From Phytophthora colocasiae (Eukaryota; Oomycota; Peronosporomycetes; Peronosporales; Peronosporaceae): a stretch of DNA of 64,000 bases. This document shows positions 23,727 through 35,232 of the stretch, piece by piece. Location of the stretch: the NCBI GenBank assembly GCA_018806915.1, contig JAGKQI010000096.1, positions 992,001 through 1,056,000 of the forward strand. Reading direction: 5' to 3'. The notes beneath the pieces are model-generated. The model did no database searches, had not been told where the DNA came from, and was given only the letters and a program-made list of their open reading frames with translations. Numbering within the stretch: the first letter of the stretch is position 1; each line of letters starts with the position of its first letter. The position numbers were made by a program, and so were the translations under genes.

Positions 23727-24446
23727 ATGTCGTCGGCATACGGCAAGACTGTCGGAGGCAAGCTGCAGCTCAAGGGTGGACTATCGCTGAAGCCTACCAA
23801 GAAGCACAAGCACAAGAAAAAGAGCAAAGACAGAGAAACCAAGAAGCGTGAGCGCGATGAGCCGTTGTCAAAACCTTTTGAGCTGGTCAAAGTCCGCGGT
23901 TCTGGTCGGCTGTTGAGCTCCGGAACAACGCTCATGGGTCAGGTTGGCACCAAGTTTTTGCAAGAACTGCATGTAGGAGATGCCATTGTGATCCAGCACC
24001 CAACTTCGCTGGTGGAGGAGACACGTATTGTTCGTATGGTATTGAGCGATGTGTCGGCCAGCATCAGCTCCGCCTTCAGCTCCGATCTGGTATCGTCCAC
24101 ACCCTTTTACTACATTGCAGCTCCACCAGAAGATGACTGCAAGCAGGAAGAAGAGGAGGACAAGAAGAAAAAGAAGCGCAAGATGGATGAGAAGACAGCT
24201 TTCGGAACGTATGCGGGTGGCACTGAGAAAGGAGGGCAGTATACCTATAGAGTCAAGAAGAGCGGGGCATTCGGAGGATATGCTATTGTCAAGGAGGTAC
24301 TTAGGGGAAGAATTGAGAAGGGTGTTACGCGAGTTTAACTAAGTTTTTTTTTATTGACTTTTGTGCAGGATGCAAATGTGGAGAGGAGTCGAGAAGATTT
24401 ACTGGACCTCCGGGCGAAGAAGAAAGGAGACCGACATTGCATGTAG
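23727..24446 (+). CDS. Basic protein of unknown function
   Basis: Exons 23727-24296 and 24369-24446 give 215 aa. I do not recognise the family. It starts with a Lys-rich tract (KKHKHKKKSKDRETKKRER). A folded-looking central part follows (RGSGRLLSSGTTLMGQVG, VGDAIVIQHPTSLVEE, VLSDVSASISSAFSSDL), then an acidic/basic linker (KQEEEEDKKKKKRKMDE), the segment KSGAFGGYAIVKE, and a tail in exon 2 with RSREDLLDLRAKKKGDR. The frame joins smoothly across the intron and the strand composition is coding-like, so a real gene is likely. The N-terminal tract suggests a nuclear or nucleolar protein (inference). Confidence 0.75.
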
Positions 24447-24910
24447 TTGCTAATACTAGCACTAGCATTAAGTGTTGCAGTAGATTCAAATCGCTAGTCG
24501 TCCACTTTCTTGTTGAAGTGCTCAGTCTAGAGGCCCATGTTTATTTGTGGTCAACACTAATTGGTGGCACAGCATGTACAAGCGTCAAGCGTCGCGTAAG
24601 GAAACAACAGACCGCTAATAATACCTCCTAGCGTTGTCGCCACGAATAGCCGAGAACACTCTGCAGGGTCCAGCACAGTCCAGCGCAGAAAAACCAACGC
24701 CATCGCTGTCGTTCACTAATTCGAGTCGCGCCTAAATAAAGACGCTCTCTCGCTCGTGCGACTACACAAGGACAAGTCTGTAGCGATCTTTTTTGTGTGT
24801 GGGTTCAGGAGTTTCTTGGTTTCTTCCATTTTGGAGCGAAGGCCAGGCAGGCACTCAGTTTAGTTCTCCAGCCTCCCACTCACTACTCAGACAGACAGCA
24901 GAGAAGTACC
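24447..24910 (+). promoter_or_regulatory. Spacer with likely PKA-R promoter/5' UTR
   Basis: This spacer of 464 bp has no supported ORF. A CT-rich stretch at about 24742-24785 and a TCACTAATTCG motif near 24714 could belong to the core promoter of the PKA regulatory-subunit gene. This rests only on position and weak motif likeness. Confidence 0.3.
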
Positions 24911-26339
24911 ATGACAGACGCAGAGGGCGTGCAACAGGAACTGCAGGACTACCTGCACAAGAAGGGCATCAATACGCTGTTCATCAACCTCGTCGAGTCT
25001 CTGCTACTGGCCAAGCCAGAGAATCCCATCCTGCATATCATCCAATACCTGCAGACGAACTACCCGGAGGAAGCTACACCACGACGCAAACCTGGCGCGA
25101 AAGATGACAATCCCGCTGCGTCACCTCATGCGCAATGTACGCGACTCTTTGGCTTTTTTAATCGGGAGAGAGAGGAGAGAGATCTAACGATACAACATTT
25201 CTCGTTTTGCTGCTAGATCACTCGGACGAGAGTGAGAGCGAGGACGAGGACGAAGGAGGTGACGCCGTTGGAGAGATCGCTGCCAGCGCACCACCACCCA
25301 AGATCATGGCCAAGGGACGGCGCACTTCGGTGTCCGCTGAAACCATCGACCCCCTGAGGTTTGTGAATGCCAATTGATGCTATATGCGTCCTGTCTGCTA
25401 ACTTGATCATGTTCTTCTTTTGCATGTGACGCGACAGTGCACGGCAGTTTGAGCGTGTGGTGCATCCCAAGTCTGCGGAGGAGAGGGAATGTATTAGCCG
25501 AATGGTGGTCGAGAATATTTTGTTCAAGGCATTGGACGAGAAGCAGCACGACATTGTACTCGACGCTATGTTTCCCAAGGAGTTCGAGCCCGGTGACATC
25601 ATTATCAAGCAGGGGGATGATGGAGATAACTTCTACATCCTTGAGAGTGGTGTGTGTGAAGTCTACAAGGACGACGAGCTTGTTCAAACGGTGCGTTACA
25701 TGATGCCAATTTGTCGAGGGTAGTTTTGCTGGTTATTTTCATTCTGATGATTTTTTTGCTTCCAAAACACAGTGCACAGAGGCAATGTCATTCGGTGAGT
25801 TGGCACTCATGTACAACGCTCCGCGTGCTGCAACTGTCAAGGCAGTACAACACTCGAAGGCCTGGGCATTGGATCGACTGACATTTAAATTCATCATCAT
25901 GGAGACGACATTGAAGAAACGCGAGGCACACAAGGGTTTCATCGAACGTGTACCGCTGCTCGAGTCGCTAAGTGAGTTCGAGCGCCTCACAGTGGCGGAT
26001 GCTCTCAAGACTGAGACGTTTAGTGACGGTGAGGTCATCATCACCCAGGGTGACGATGGTAACCTGTTTTACATCATTGAGGAAGGCACGGCAGTGTGTA
26101 CGAAGCAGCTCTCACCCGCTGAGTCAGCGGTGGAAATGGGCGAGCTCACTTCAGGTGCTTACTTTGGTGAAATTGCACTACTTACAACGCGACCACGCCA
26201 GGCAACAGTGACAGCGAAGGGCAAGGTCAAGTGCCTCACGTTGGACCGTAAAACGTTCAAGCGGGTTATGGGTCCGCTAGAAGATATCCTGAAGCGCAAC
26301 ATTGACAAGTACAACTCGGTCATCGCCAACAACATTTAA
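24911..26339 (+). CDS. cAMP-dependent protein kinase regulatory subunit
   Basis: The exons are 24911-25136, 25217-25358, 25438-25690 and 25773-26339 (395 aa). The N-terminal dimerisation/docking helix pair (LQDYLHKKGINTLFINLVES) is followed by an acidic linker and the inhibitor site GRRTSVSAE. Its Ser makes it a phosphorylatable, type II-like inhibitor sequence. Two cyclic-nucleotide domains follow. Each has a full phosphate-binding cassette: FGELALMYNAPRAATV in site A and FGEIALLTTRPRQATV in site B, both keeping the Glu and Arg that hold cAMP. The protein would keep the PKA catalytic subunit inactive until cAMP rises. The length is typical. Confidence 0.96.
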
Positions 26340-26690
26340 GCAGCTAAAGGGTCAGGAAGCGCACAAGCGCACCAATACATTTATACACGCCTTCCAACCA
26401 CGATTTTCGAGAAGCAAGAGGCAATAGGGTCCAGTAGAACCGGACTGCAAGCAGGCACGCTTGCGTCTCACTTATCGGGCGGATAGTGTCGATGCGGTTA
26501 CCTCTTGTGACTACTATTAGCGTGCCTCTATCTTCCTTTGCTAGACTTTGACTATCATACGATATCCTTTTATCTACACTTCACGACGACAAGATCGAAC
26601 AGTTCGTTGGGCTTCTGTACGTTTATTGACTTTTCGGCATTTGCTGCAGACGCCATCTTGTTGAAAAGCTTGATGCAAAAGCTACGCCGT
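26340..26690. other. Spacer between converging 3' ends
   Basis: This is 351 bp between the PKA-R stop and the HslV stop. It presumably holds both 3' UTRs. Nothing else was recognised. Confidence 0.4.
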
Positions 26691-27586
26691 TTATTCCTTC
26701 TTTTCCTCGATAACGTCGTCCTTGCCCTCCTCCAGCATCTCCACCACAAAGTTCTCGTTAGTGTAAATGCAAATGTCGGCGGCAACCTTCATGGCTTTGC
26801 GAGCGATCGTTTCAGCATCCAGATCCTGGTCAATAAGAGCACGAGCAGCAGCTGTATCATCACGAAACAAGGGTCAGTTAGTCATTTCCACTATCGTACA
26901 TTTATCCCCTGAAAAAAACTCACCCAGAGCGTAGGTGCCTCCCGAGCCGATGCCGATAATACCGTCGTGGGGCTCCAGGACGTCTCCGTTACCCGTGAGC
27001 GTGTACGACTGTTTGAGGTCCGAGACGATCAGGAGAGCTTCCAGATGACGCAGGTACTTGTCCGTCCGCCAGGCCTTAGCCAGCTCCACGCACGAGCGGG
27101 TAAGTTGTCCGGGGTACTCGTCCAGCTTGGCCTCCAGACGCTCCATGAGCGTGAAAGCGTCGGCGGTGGAGCCGGCAAAACCCGCCACGATGTGTTCCCC
27201 GATGCGACGCACCTTCTTGGCGTTGGGCTTGACCACCGTGTTACCCAGCGACACTTGACCGTCTCCGATGAGGCACTACGTGAGAATAAAAAGCAATGAT
27301 GAGCCCCCTCCTCGATAGTAATAAAAAGGTATAACTATAGCAGTAAACGCACCACTTTTCCGTTCTTACGGACGCACAGGATCGTCGTTCCGCGCATCTA
27401 CCGCCAATTAACAAGTAAGAAAACACTTTAGAATTCGTTTTTTACGTGAAAGTAGAATGCAATTAGTACCTTGGGGGCCTCCGAAAAGTGAGCAACTTGT
27501 GAGGCACCAAAGTTGGCAGTGGCGGCGGCCAGGGATGGCGATGTGCGCGCGCTCGAGGCAGCGCGGAACAGCGAGCGAGCCAGCAT
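26691..27586 (-). CDS. hslV: HslV (ClpQ) threonine peptidase, mitochondrial
   Basis: Four exons (27586-27470, 27397-27353, 27275-26924, 26851-26691) encode 224 aa. The first 39 residues are Arg/Ala/Ser-rich without acids ([16 protein letters not shown]), a typical mitochondrial presequence. The mature domain follows: [13 protein letters not shown] with the N-terminal nucleophile Thr, then [55 protein letters not shown], and near the end [11 protein letters not shown]. This matches bacterial HslV, the peptidase of the HslUV protease, which some protists keep in mitochondria. The gene is head to head with TRAPPC13, only 133 bp apart. Confidence 0.95.
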
Positions 27587-27719
27587 CTTCCTCAGCTTGT
27601 AAATGACCACAAGCTTTGTCAGCTACAAGCAACCTTCTTGCGACATTGATTTCAAGCGCAGGCGAGCAACTTAAACCATTATTCTTTGGTGCAACATTCC
27701 GCAATAGCAGCTCGGAATC
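27587..27719. promoter_or_regulatory. Compact bidirectional promoter
   Basis: Only 133 bp separate the ATGs of HslV (minus) and TRAPPC13 (plus), so both core promoters and 5' UTRs must fit here. No strong known motif stands out. Confidence 0.5.
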
Positions 27720-29331
27720 ATGAGCTCCGCGTACGGGACTAGCGGGCCGCCTTCTTCCGGTGGGGGCGCCCCACCAGCGCCGTCTCCGTCTCCCCCGACT
27801 GTGCAGCCGACACTTAAAGGTGCTGTGTTGTTGTACTCTTGTATCTCTTTAGTATGTAATAATTTCTTATTTGTTATGATATTCTTTTTCTTTATACTGT
27901 AGTGATGCGGTTGTACAAGCCCAAGCTCTACGTGCAAGGAGCTAGTGGAGGCTCTATGTTGCCTACGTCGATGGCTGAAGAAACTGCTACACAGCATGAG
28001 TTCGCACTCTCTAGTATGCTCATTCTACCAGACAGCTTCGGGTACGTCCTGGATATTATTTTTATTAGTTTTTGGGAAATGCTTTTAATATTATTCTATC
28101 TTAGAGAGATCTTCCTAGGCAACACATTCAGCAGCTATATCAGTGTCATTAACCCGTACACATGCGAACTACGAGATGTTGGACTGTCGGCCAATATCCA
28201 ATGTGCCAATGACCGTGTGGAGCTCCACGACAACCGCTATGCTCGAACAGGGAAGCTTCCTCCTCCCAATCCTGTTGCAGTGCTGGCTGCTGGCTCCAGT
28301 TTGGATATGGTAGTGGATTACCCACTGAACCAAGTGGGGAATCACGTACTACGTGTAGGTGTGGCCTACGTGGATCCAGTAACTGGCGAGAACAAGTCGC
28401 TACGGAAATTCTATCGGTTTGCAGTGCAGAATCCACTGGTAATTACGTTCAAGCAGCACTCCATAGCATGGCAGCAGCAGCAGGGAGAGGCTATTGTGGA
28501 GGCTCAAGTACGAAATGTGTCCAAAATGCCGCTTTTTGTGGACAGTATCAAGTTTTTGCCACTGTCTCCATTTACATCGGAAGAGATGCATAAGCAAAAC
28601 GCAACCAAGAAACCAGTAGAACAAGCTTCGATTGAAGAGTTGCTGTCGACGAGTAACGGGCCGCAGACGCTTATGTACCCTCAGGAAGAACTTCAGCGTG
28701 TCTTTAGAGTTGCGTATGATCCGGCGTCAGACCCGTCGTTGCTATCAACACAGGTACGAGATATTCCCTGGTTTCATGTCGTTTTTCGTACTGACCAATG
28801 TGATCTGTAGGGATCTCAAAATCTTGGCCGCCTTCATGTGGGGTGGAAGACGTCAATGGGCGAAGCTGGATCCGTACAAAGCCAACCGGTGATGAGGAAG
28901 AGCCCTGGGGCTGGACATGCAGGTCAGCACAGTGAAGTCACAATATCTGTGGACGAACTGCCGAAGGAAGTGGTTGTTGGACAGCCTTTCTTAGCTGCTG
29001 TATCGGTGACGAACAATTCCACTCGAACTATGGCGCTGCAACTTCAATTCCGCAAGGAGCTTATGCACGGCATTGTGTGTTCGTCAGCATCTCACCAGGT
29101 ACATTCTAATGCATTCAGCTTGCTGTCTTGAAGCCTAACATTGAAAATTTGAATTTTTGCCATTGGCAGAACCTGGACATAATGGAAGCGAAAACTATGA
29201 AGACTGTTTGGATGGAGTTTCTGCCCATAGTGGCTGGACTCCATGCATTGGGTGGCCCTGTGTGCGTTGATATCCGATCAGGGCAGGAATTCGCACAGAC
29301 AGATGTGTTGGCGCATGTACTTGTTGGTTAA
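27720..29331 (+). CDS. TRAPPC13: TRAPP complex subunit 13
   Basis: The exons are 27720-27819, 27903-28041, 28105-28753, 28811-29098 and 29170-29331 (445 aa). A Pro/Ser-rich N-terminal tail precedes VMRLYKPKL. Diagnostic blocks are GEIFLGNTFSSYISVIN, LRVGVAYVDP, RKFYRFAVQNPL, VRNVSKMPLFVDSIKFLP and, near the end, TVWMEFLPIVAGLHALGG. TRAPPC13 is a beta-sandwich subunit of the TRAPPIII tethering complex in ER-Golgi transport and autophagy. The gene converges on the FHA-domain gene with a 91-bp gap. Confidence 0.93.
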
Positions 29332-29422
29332 CCTGCAAGACTGTTGACTAGGTGAAAGCAGAATGTTCGAGGTGCGTTTTATTGCTAATCACGTCAATTT
29401 TCACAGTTTTACTGCGATTTAG

Positions 29423-32400
29423 TTACATTAAACAGCACATGCTGGGTTTATTGCGTTCGGGATATGCAGCAAGGCAAGTGAATTCAATCTCTCCGGCCAG
29501 GAAAACGTCTCCTGGATTGATATCGACAGCGTTGTCTTCTTCCAAGCGCACAAATGTCCCCCATTTGCTACCGTTGTCATAAAGCCAGTATTTTCCGTCG
29601 TGGTACTCAATGATAGCATGCCTATGAGAGACATACCGGTCATTGAATTCGATGTCAGCCCCGCTAAGAAGCCCACCGATGGATGCCACATTGCGGACAA
29701 CGTGGATATCTCCCCGTTGCGCCCCCGCCAGTACGTACAAGACTAACGCATTGGGTATTTGCGCGTCATTTTGTGTCTCTAGAACGGTTTCCTCCAGAAG
29801 ATGCTTGTTACGCTTCTTGCGCCTCCAGCGGCGAGCTCCTGTGGAATCTCCCTCCCCGTCCGACCCGTCCATTTGATCTTCATCTTCACAGGTGTTGCCA
29901 TCATTGTGGAGTGCGCTGGTGACCACCTCTGAATGATGCAGTCGTCTTCCCAAATGCGAGTTACCTCGTTTTAAAGGAGATGGAATCTGGGCGACAGTTG
30001 CTGCTTCAGGTCCAGAACTCGCAGTTTGTTCTTCTTTGAATGCTGTTAGATGTTCAAGATGAACTGCAGCTATGAAGAAACATTCGACTGTGGAGCACGC
30101 TTCAACACGGAATGATAAATCGCTGTAGGCCAGCACTGACTCAGAGAGCCGTGCGCTCATGGCAATCACTGGCTCCATGGGACTCCACCGCTCGTCTGGT
30201 TCATCTTCAACACTTTCAAGGTCTCGGTGCTCCTCTTCAAAGTTGGCATGGTATATCTTCATGTTTCGACGGTGCTGTCGTTCGTGTTTGCTCCTCACAA
30301 TCCGTGCATCCCCACGGCGGAGCACAAGGAGTCCGTCCCGAAGTTGGAACGTATTGCCACCAGCAAAAGCAGCAGGTACAAACAGCTTCCCATCCTCAAA
30401 CAAGGTCGATCCAGGTGGATACACAGTGACTTCTGCATGGGCTGAAAGCAATCGCATTTCTTGAAGAGAAATGTCTTGCAACCAAGGAATGCATTTACAT
30501 GCTGCACGGATAATCCTGTCGCGACATCGATCCTGTTTCAAGTGAGCGCGGATAATGTCCAAGTACAGTTCGAGATACCCGCACATATCTTCTTTGGCCA
30601 GAGCTAACAGTTCGCAAGCGCAAGCTGCTTTCGCAGTATTTGTGTACTCAAGATCGTCAGTGTGTGGCGTTGAAGAATTTTGTTCGGAGGGGTCAAGTAA
30701 GCTTTCTTCTCCAAAGAATCCCCCTAGAGACACTTGTTCGATGTCATGACTCTCTTCAGCATGCTCGTTTTCTAAAAGCTCCACGTCACCGCGTATCACG
30801 ATGAAGACAAAGTTTGCGGCGTCTCCTTTTTCGTAGACTACGTCCCCTGCGTTGAACTTGAGCCTCTGACCGCAGCGCGCGACAACGGCTATTGTTTTCA
30901 AGTCAGTCGCGATTGGTGTGAGCCACGACATGGCGCTCAGAAACCGGATGTGCTCTTGCTGTTCCATGGAGCTCCTGCTGTTGGAGCTTTTCACGCAGAT
31001 AACCTCTATCTCACTACCACCGCACCGGAATACACACCCTTCAGAGAGCAGTAACGGTTTACTGCTATGCTTGACAATTTCGACACCACTCGGCTCTTCA
31101 GTGTCGTCCAAGGCTTCAATTTCAAGAGATGGAGTAATTTCGTCGCGGCCGATCAGGAAATACGTACCAGCGTTGAGGCCTGTGGGTCTAGGAGTGAGCA
31201 GACAAGTTCCTCGCTCGAGCTGGACACTGAATTGTTCGGTCGCTAAAGACGCTGTGAAGACTTGAGCGTCACAGTCTCGGCCTTTACCGAACGTGACAGG
31301 TCCACCGCTGCTTCCACCCCAACCACTGCTCCCACTGGATGCTCCAGAACCTGAGGCAGACTGCAACCGGAAGCCCACAGGGACAAATAGGCCTTTTGTC
31401 CGTGGTTTCCGTTTGGATAGCCGCAAAACGTCCAAGCGCATGGCTGCCTCCTTCATATCCGGTCGTCGTTCCGAGCCAAAAGCTCTTGCTATCGTTGTGA
31501 CATACAGTGCGCATTTACCAAGCAGCAACCAATCTCCACGAGTGATTTTCACCGGTCTTTGAGTCAGCAGGACGCGTGTTTGACGACGTGGATCCCGCTC
31601 AAATGATACATCCTGAAGTATGAAGGAAACGCCATCGAAGACGATTCGAGCATGCACAGCATGTATTTCAATGCCTTCGGAGGGGAAAATGCGCACGTCA
31701 CAGGCTGCTGAAGATCCAATAAGATACGACTGTTGGCCTGGCAAAATAACTTCACGAGTATCGTGAGGTTGAAGAGATTCCGTGCTGGCTTTGGCAGGAT
31801 TGTGCTGGAAAATAACGAGACGAAGTGATACAGGTTTACGGATTTTAGTTTGTGAACTGAGGTATTTAGTCGGTGGTGAGTCATGATCACTTCCAACGAG
31901 CTTCTGGATCATGTCGTCGTCGGCGTCTTCTACCTGGGAAGGTTCATGGTAATGCAGCTCCTTCACTTCCGGTCGGAGATAGCGACTACCAAGGAAAACG
32001 GAGCCATCAGACATTACTGGAGGTATATCGGAGAACTGGACGTTATTGCGTTCGAGACTGCTTTTTCGCGGGATTGAGGGGTGTCTGTTGTGTACGACTT
32101 CGTCCTCCATATCTGCAGCGAGAAGACGAAGGTTCTCGACGGTTGACATCGGCTTCAAAACTGGTTTTAATGCTCCACTGCTGATGCTGGGCGTTCGTTC
32201 CAGTTTAGGAGTGTTATTGACTTCAGGTTTTACGCCAAGTTGTTCAAAATTCGAACTTGAACTGGATCGAGACTTGATACGACGAAGGGGAATATGATTC
32301 ACGGAGGTCTGCAACTCCTCAACGCGAATGGAAGTAGCTGGTCCAATGCGAAAGACGTCCCCACTGCGCAGACGAAAGCCTTCTCGCTGGGGATAATGCC

Positions 32401-33145
32401 GATATCGCGTATTTAAACAAAGGAACGTACCCGTTGTGCTTTGGGCGTCACGTACGAAATAATCATCACCAGATACGGAGATCTCGGCATGCACAGCGTC
32501 CATGGATTTGTCCTTTGTGGCGACAAAAGTTCCTTCTGCGGGATCTCGTCCAATAAATCCTGGCCCTAAGAACCAAGATTTCTGCGATCGTGTCCGGCCT
32601 CGACTTGTCGATCGAGGTAGCACAATACACAGCTCTTCGCTTGCCCGCAGTCTCCGTCGTGGCTTTTTCGTTTGCTGTGTGGACGAATTACTGGGGCTTG
32701 TGACTGCAGATGTTCGAAATGATACATCCTCGGTGTATGACGTATCCATGGATGTCAACGCGTTTGTCTGGCTGCGACGGCTACTAGCGGATCTTTGGCT
32801 GATTGCCGAACGCTCGAGACCTTCTGTTGTATTGCACGACTTCTGCTTCCTGAAGAAATACGAGCGCAAATCGAACTCGATTGGAGTGTTAAGGAACACA
32901 ATGTTGTCGTTCGGATCATGTTGAAGCGAATTTTCACTCGTGTGCTGCTCTGTTACGACGAGGGACCGCAAGGCTGCAGGAGTCACCGTTGGTTTTCGTC
33001 TCCAGAACAGACCAAGACGAGTGGAAATTGGAGAAGTTCGAGTTCTCCGCCTCTCGGAAGACGATCGTGGACCAGATAAGGCTGACCTCGCTCTTTGGTG
33101 CATCACTAAGGCTTTTTTGGACGGACGGCGAGGTTCATAGGGCAT
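29423..33145 (-). CDS. FHA and cyclic-nucleotide-fold domain protein with CaaX end
   Basis: This single-exon gene encodes 1,240 aa. FHA-like folds occur at about residues 170-280 (FLGPGFIGRDP...HAEI, with TTGTFL), 460-545 (SYLIGSSAACDVRI...HAVHARI), a weaker one at 615-690, and a clear C-terminal one at 1135-1230 (IGGLLSGADIEF, YVSHRHAIIEY, NGSKWGTFV). Two cNMP-binding folds lie between them, at about 745-850 (FNAGDVVYEKGDAANFVFIV, FGEESLL) and 900-1010 (YPPGSTLFEDGK). The phosphate cassette lacks the usual Arg, so nucleotide binding is doubtful. The last four residues, CCLM, fit a CaaX prenylation box, suggesting membrane attachment. The ATG at 33145 was taken as start. FHA domains bind phosphothreonine, so a membrane-associated signalling scaffold is likely (inference). 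Confidence 0.88.
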   Translation of the reverse strand: MPYEPRRPSKKALVMHQRARSALSGPRSSSERRRTRTSPISTRLGLFWRRKPTVTPAALRSLVVTEQHTSENSLQHDPNDNIVFLNTPIEFDLRSYFFRKQKSCNTTEGLERSAISQRSASSRRSQTNALTSMDTSYTEDVSFRTSAVTSPSNSSTQQTKKPRRRLRASEELCIVLPRSTSRGRTRSQKSWFLGPGFIGRDPAEGTFVATKDKSMDAVHAEISVSGDDYFVRDAQSTTGTFLCLNTRYRHYPQREGFRLRSGDVFRIGPATSIRVEELQTSVNHIPLRRIKSRSSSSSNFEQLGVKPEVNNTPKLERTPSISSGALKPVLKPMSTVENLRLLAADMEDEVVHNRHPSIPRKSSLERNNVQFSDIPPVMSDGSVFLGSRYLRPEVKELHYHEPSQVEDADDDMIQKLVGSDHDSPPTKYLSSQTKIRKPVSLRLVIFQHNPAKASTESLQPHDTREVILPGQQSYLIGSSAACDVRIFPSEGIEIHAVHARIVFDGVSFILQDVSFERDPRRQTRVLLTQRPVKITRGDWLLLGKCALYVTTIARAFGSERRPDMKEAAMRLDVLRLSKRKPRTKGLFVPVGFRLQSASGSGASSGSSGWGGSSGGPVTFGKGRDCDAQVFTASLATEQFSVQLERGTCLLTPRPTGLNAGTYFLIGRDEITPSLEIEALDDTEEPSGVEIVKHSSKPLLLSEGCVFRCGGSEIEVICVKSSNSRSSMEQQEHIRFLSAMSWLTPIATDLKTIAVVARCGQRLKFNAGDVVYEKGDAANFVFIVIRGDVELLENEHAEESHDIEQVSLGGFFGEESLLDPSEQNSSTPHTDDLEYTNTAKAACACELLALAKEDMCGYLELYLDIIRAHLKQDRCRDRIIRAACKCIPWLQDISLQEMRLLSAHAEVTVYPPGSTLFEDGKLFVPAAFAGGNTFQLRDGLLVLRRGDARIVRSKHERQHRRNMKIYHANFEEEHRDLESVEDEPDERWSPMEPVIAMSARLSESVLAYSDLSFRVEACSTVECFFIAAVHLEHLTAFKEEQTASSGPEAATVAQIPSPLKRGNSHLGRRLHHSEVVTSALHNDGNTCEDEDQMDGSDGEGDSTGARRWRRKKRNKHLLEETVLETQNDAQIPNALVLYVLAGAQRGDIHVVRNVASIGGLLSGADIEFNDRYVSHRHAIIEYHDGKYWLYDNGSKWGTFVRLEEDNAVDINPGDVFLAGEIEFTCLAAYPERNKPSMCCLM

Positions 33146-33414
33146 TCTCGTTGTGGTCAATCGATCGACCCGTCAGTAAAATCGTCGTGAAGTCGATCGA
33201 GTTGTGTACAGTGGAGACGGAGTGAGGGCACTTGGAGAAAACGCTATCATTAGCTGGATGCTCGTTATATCCGCTGCACGATCACTCGTATTTTTGAATT
33301 ATCCCTAATGGATGCCGAAGTCCAAGACGACGGAAGCTAAATTGATTATTTCCAGCCGTTTGAGCTATTAGTCGCGGTTGCTGAGCACACAGACATTTAG
33401 ACATTGACCCAACA

Positions 33415-35078
33415 ATGCGGAATAAACCCTGCAATTTGATATACGCTCTGGTGCCAGCCCAGCCCCTTCCAGTTGTGGATTTATCGAAATCCTTCCGGGG
33501 TCGCCTTTTACCGTCACGCCTCTATTCATTCATCAGACGTCGGTATTTCAAGTACCATCGACAAATTTTGATCTGTGGATTGCTATCTTATTGCTTAAAC
33601 CTTGCGGTGGTGATGGTGCCGGCTCCAGTGGGGAAAATTCTCGCTGTCGTAGTCGTGTTAATGTGGTTACCGTCAGGCGTTGGCAGTTTGACTACCCTTC
33701 GCTACGATATCGCGCGTCTTGTTGTCCGAACTTTCAACTTTTGGTTCTTCTCCACTGTGACAAGTGTGATCGTCATTACCATCTCCATGTATTTGTCCGA
33801 TATGAGATGCTCAACGACTTGTTTGGTTTTCATGATGTCATCTTCATCGACGCCCACGTCTTAGGCCTGCGAAATCTGACGTATATCCTAATTTTTAGAA
33901 TGTTATCAGTTGTGGTGAATTTCTTTTGGATAATGCTCGGGAGAGTGGATGGAGGATCGACATTTTCCGTCATAAAATACGAGAACCAGTACGGAGGTTT
34001 CCATCTCTCGGGGGTAGACGTAATTGGGAACGGGTTGGTGTCGCTGGGTCTTCTCCTTGTCAAAATCATCTTCCGAAGACGAAAGACCCTTCAAATACGA
34101 CGGAAGAGTGCGTCTTCTCTAATTGAATGTGTCATCTATCGGTGCAAATTAAAGTTGGAGCTGCTAGGGCCGGAATTTGTCATGGCGGGGGATTCCAGGA
34201 GGTTTGACTTCAAGGAACTTTCTTTACGAGAAGCAGATACCATTCAACACCTGAAATTTGTCAAATCCCCACAAACGTTTAAGGCGGATAATATTCTGCT
34301 GCGTAAAACCCTCCTGCGAGATTCTCTACCAGCTTGTCTCCTGTTGACAATTTACGTGGTAGGAGTGGTAGGGTTCTTTCTCTCTCACGGAATTTTTTTC
34401 CAAGCGTTCTGTAACTCGGAAGAAAATGCTTCGCTCAAGCAGCTGGAGGTGATAACTTCTTGGGTTTCGCTGATCTGTACAATTATTTTCACCGGTTCAT
34501 TTGCTGTCTTTTACCACTGCCAGTTGCTAAAACTGCTGTTCACTTCGTTCGATTTCGCATTTTATTCGCTCCAAGTCACGTCGACAAGTCTTTGTGTCTG
34601 CGGTTTGTTCAATTGGAAGTTATCGCAGTGCTTTATGTCACTTTCGTGGTGGATTTGGGCTCACTGGATCTTTACACTGGATGCGCTGACTCCAGTTATG
34701 CGAAACATGTTAAAGTTTCGCGTTCATTATACAGTGCCTATCTTGTGTGTTCTGCTGGCTGATAATGCCATTTTAGTCTACAAGGTTTTGTTTGTTGGAA
34801 GCGCACAATTACAAGACTCCGTTATGTACGACGGGACAGTCTGGAATCAACACTTAATCATCCGAGTAATTCCCTTCTACGTCAGTCCATCGTTGACTTT
34901 GATCCTGTGGTGCTCACGCCTGTTGGTGAGATTGGCCTTATCTGGAGTGAACGATGTCACAATTCTTCGTGGTTCAGTCTGCTATGACAATATCTTTGCT
35001 AACGGAAGACGATCGACCTCAAATCTCAACCAGGTCGTAAATCCAGTACTCCCTGAGCCAGTCAAGGTCGAACGGTAG
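33415..35078 (+). pseudogene. Multi-pass membrane protein family, copy A (frameshifted)
   Basis: This is the first of four head-to-tail copies of a family I do not recognise. It encodes about 10 hydrophobic segments. Shared landmarks are LVPAQPLPVVDLSKSFRGR near the N-terminus, RTFNFWFFS, DAHVLGLRNLTY, VDGGSTF, LSGVDVIGNGLVSLG, a basic loop (RRRKTLQIRRK), LLKLLFTSFDFAFYS, FTLDALTPVMRN and ILRGSVCYDN near the end. The N-terminal part (33415-33808) and the rest (to 35078) are in different frames. Between the GAT codon near 33800 and the ATG near 33808 this copy is 10 bases shorter than copy C, which explains the shift. No intron can be placed there. The rest of the frame is open, so the lesion may be recent or an assembly error. 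Confidence 0.8.
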
Positions 35079-35232
35079 AACAACAGAATTGAAGTAGTCT
35101 AGAAACGAATCGATATCTTTTACTACCTTTCTCGATTTTTTTTCTTAAAAACTTGATTTGACGGGTTCTGATGTGAGTCAACTTCAGCAAAGCACACTTA
35201 TAAGCTTATTCATACGGTTGCTTTGCGCAGTA

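Noticed and set aside
33780..33860. An intron to explain the frame change in membrane copy A
   Set aside because: No GT-AG pair of sensible length restores the frame, while alignment to copy C shows a simple 10-base deletion.
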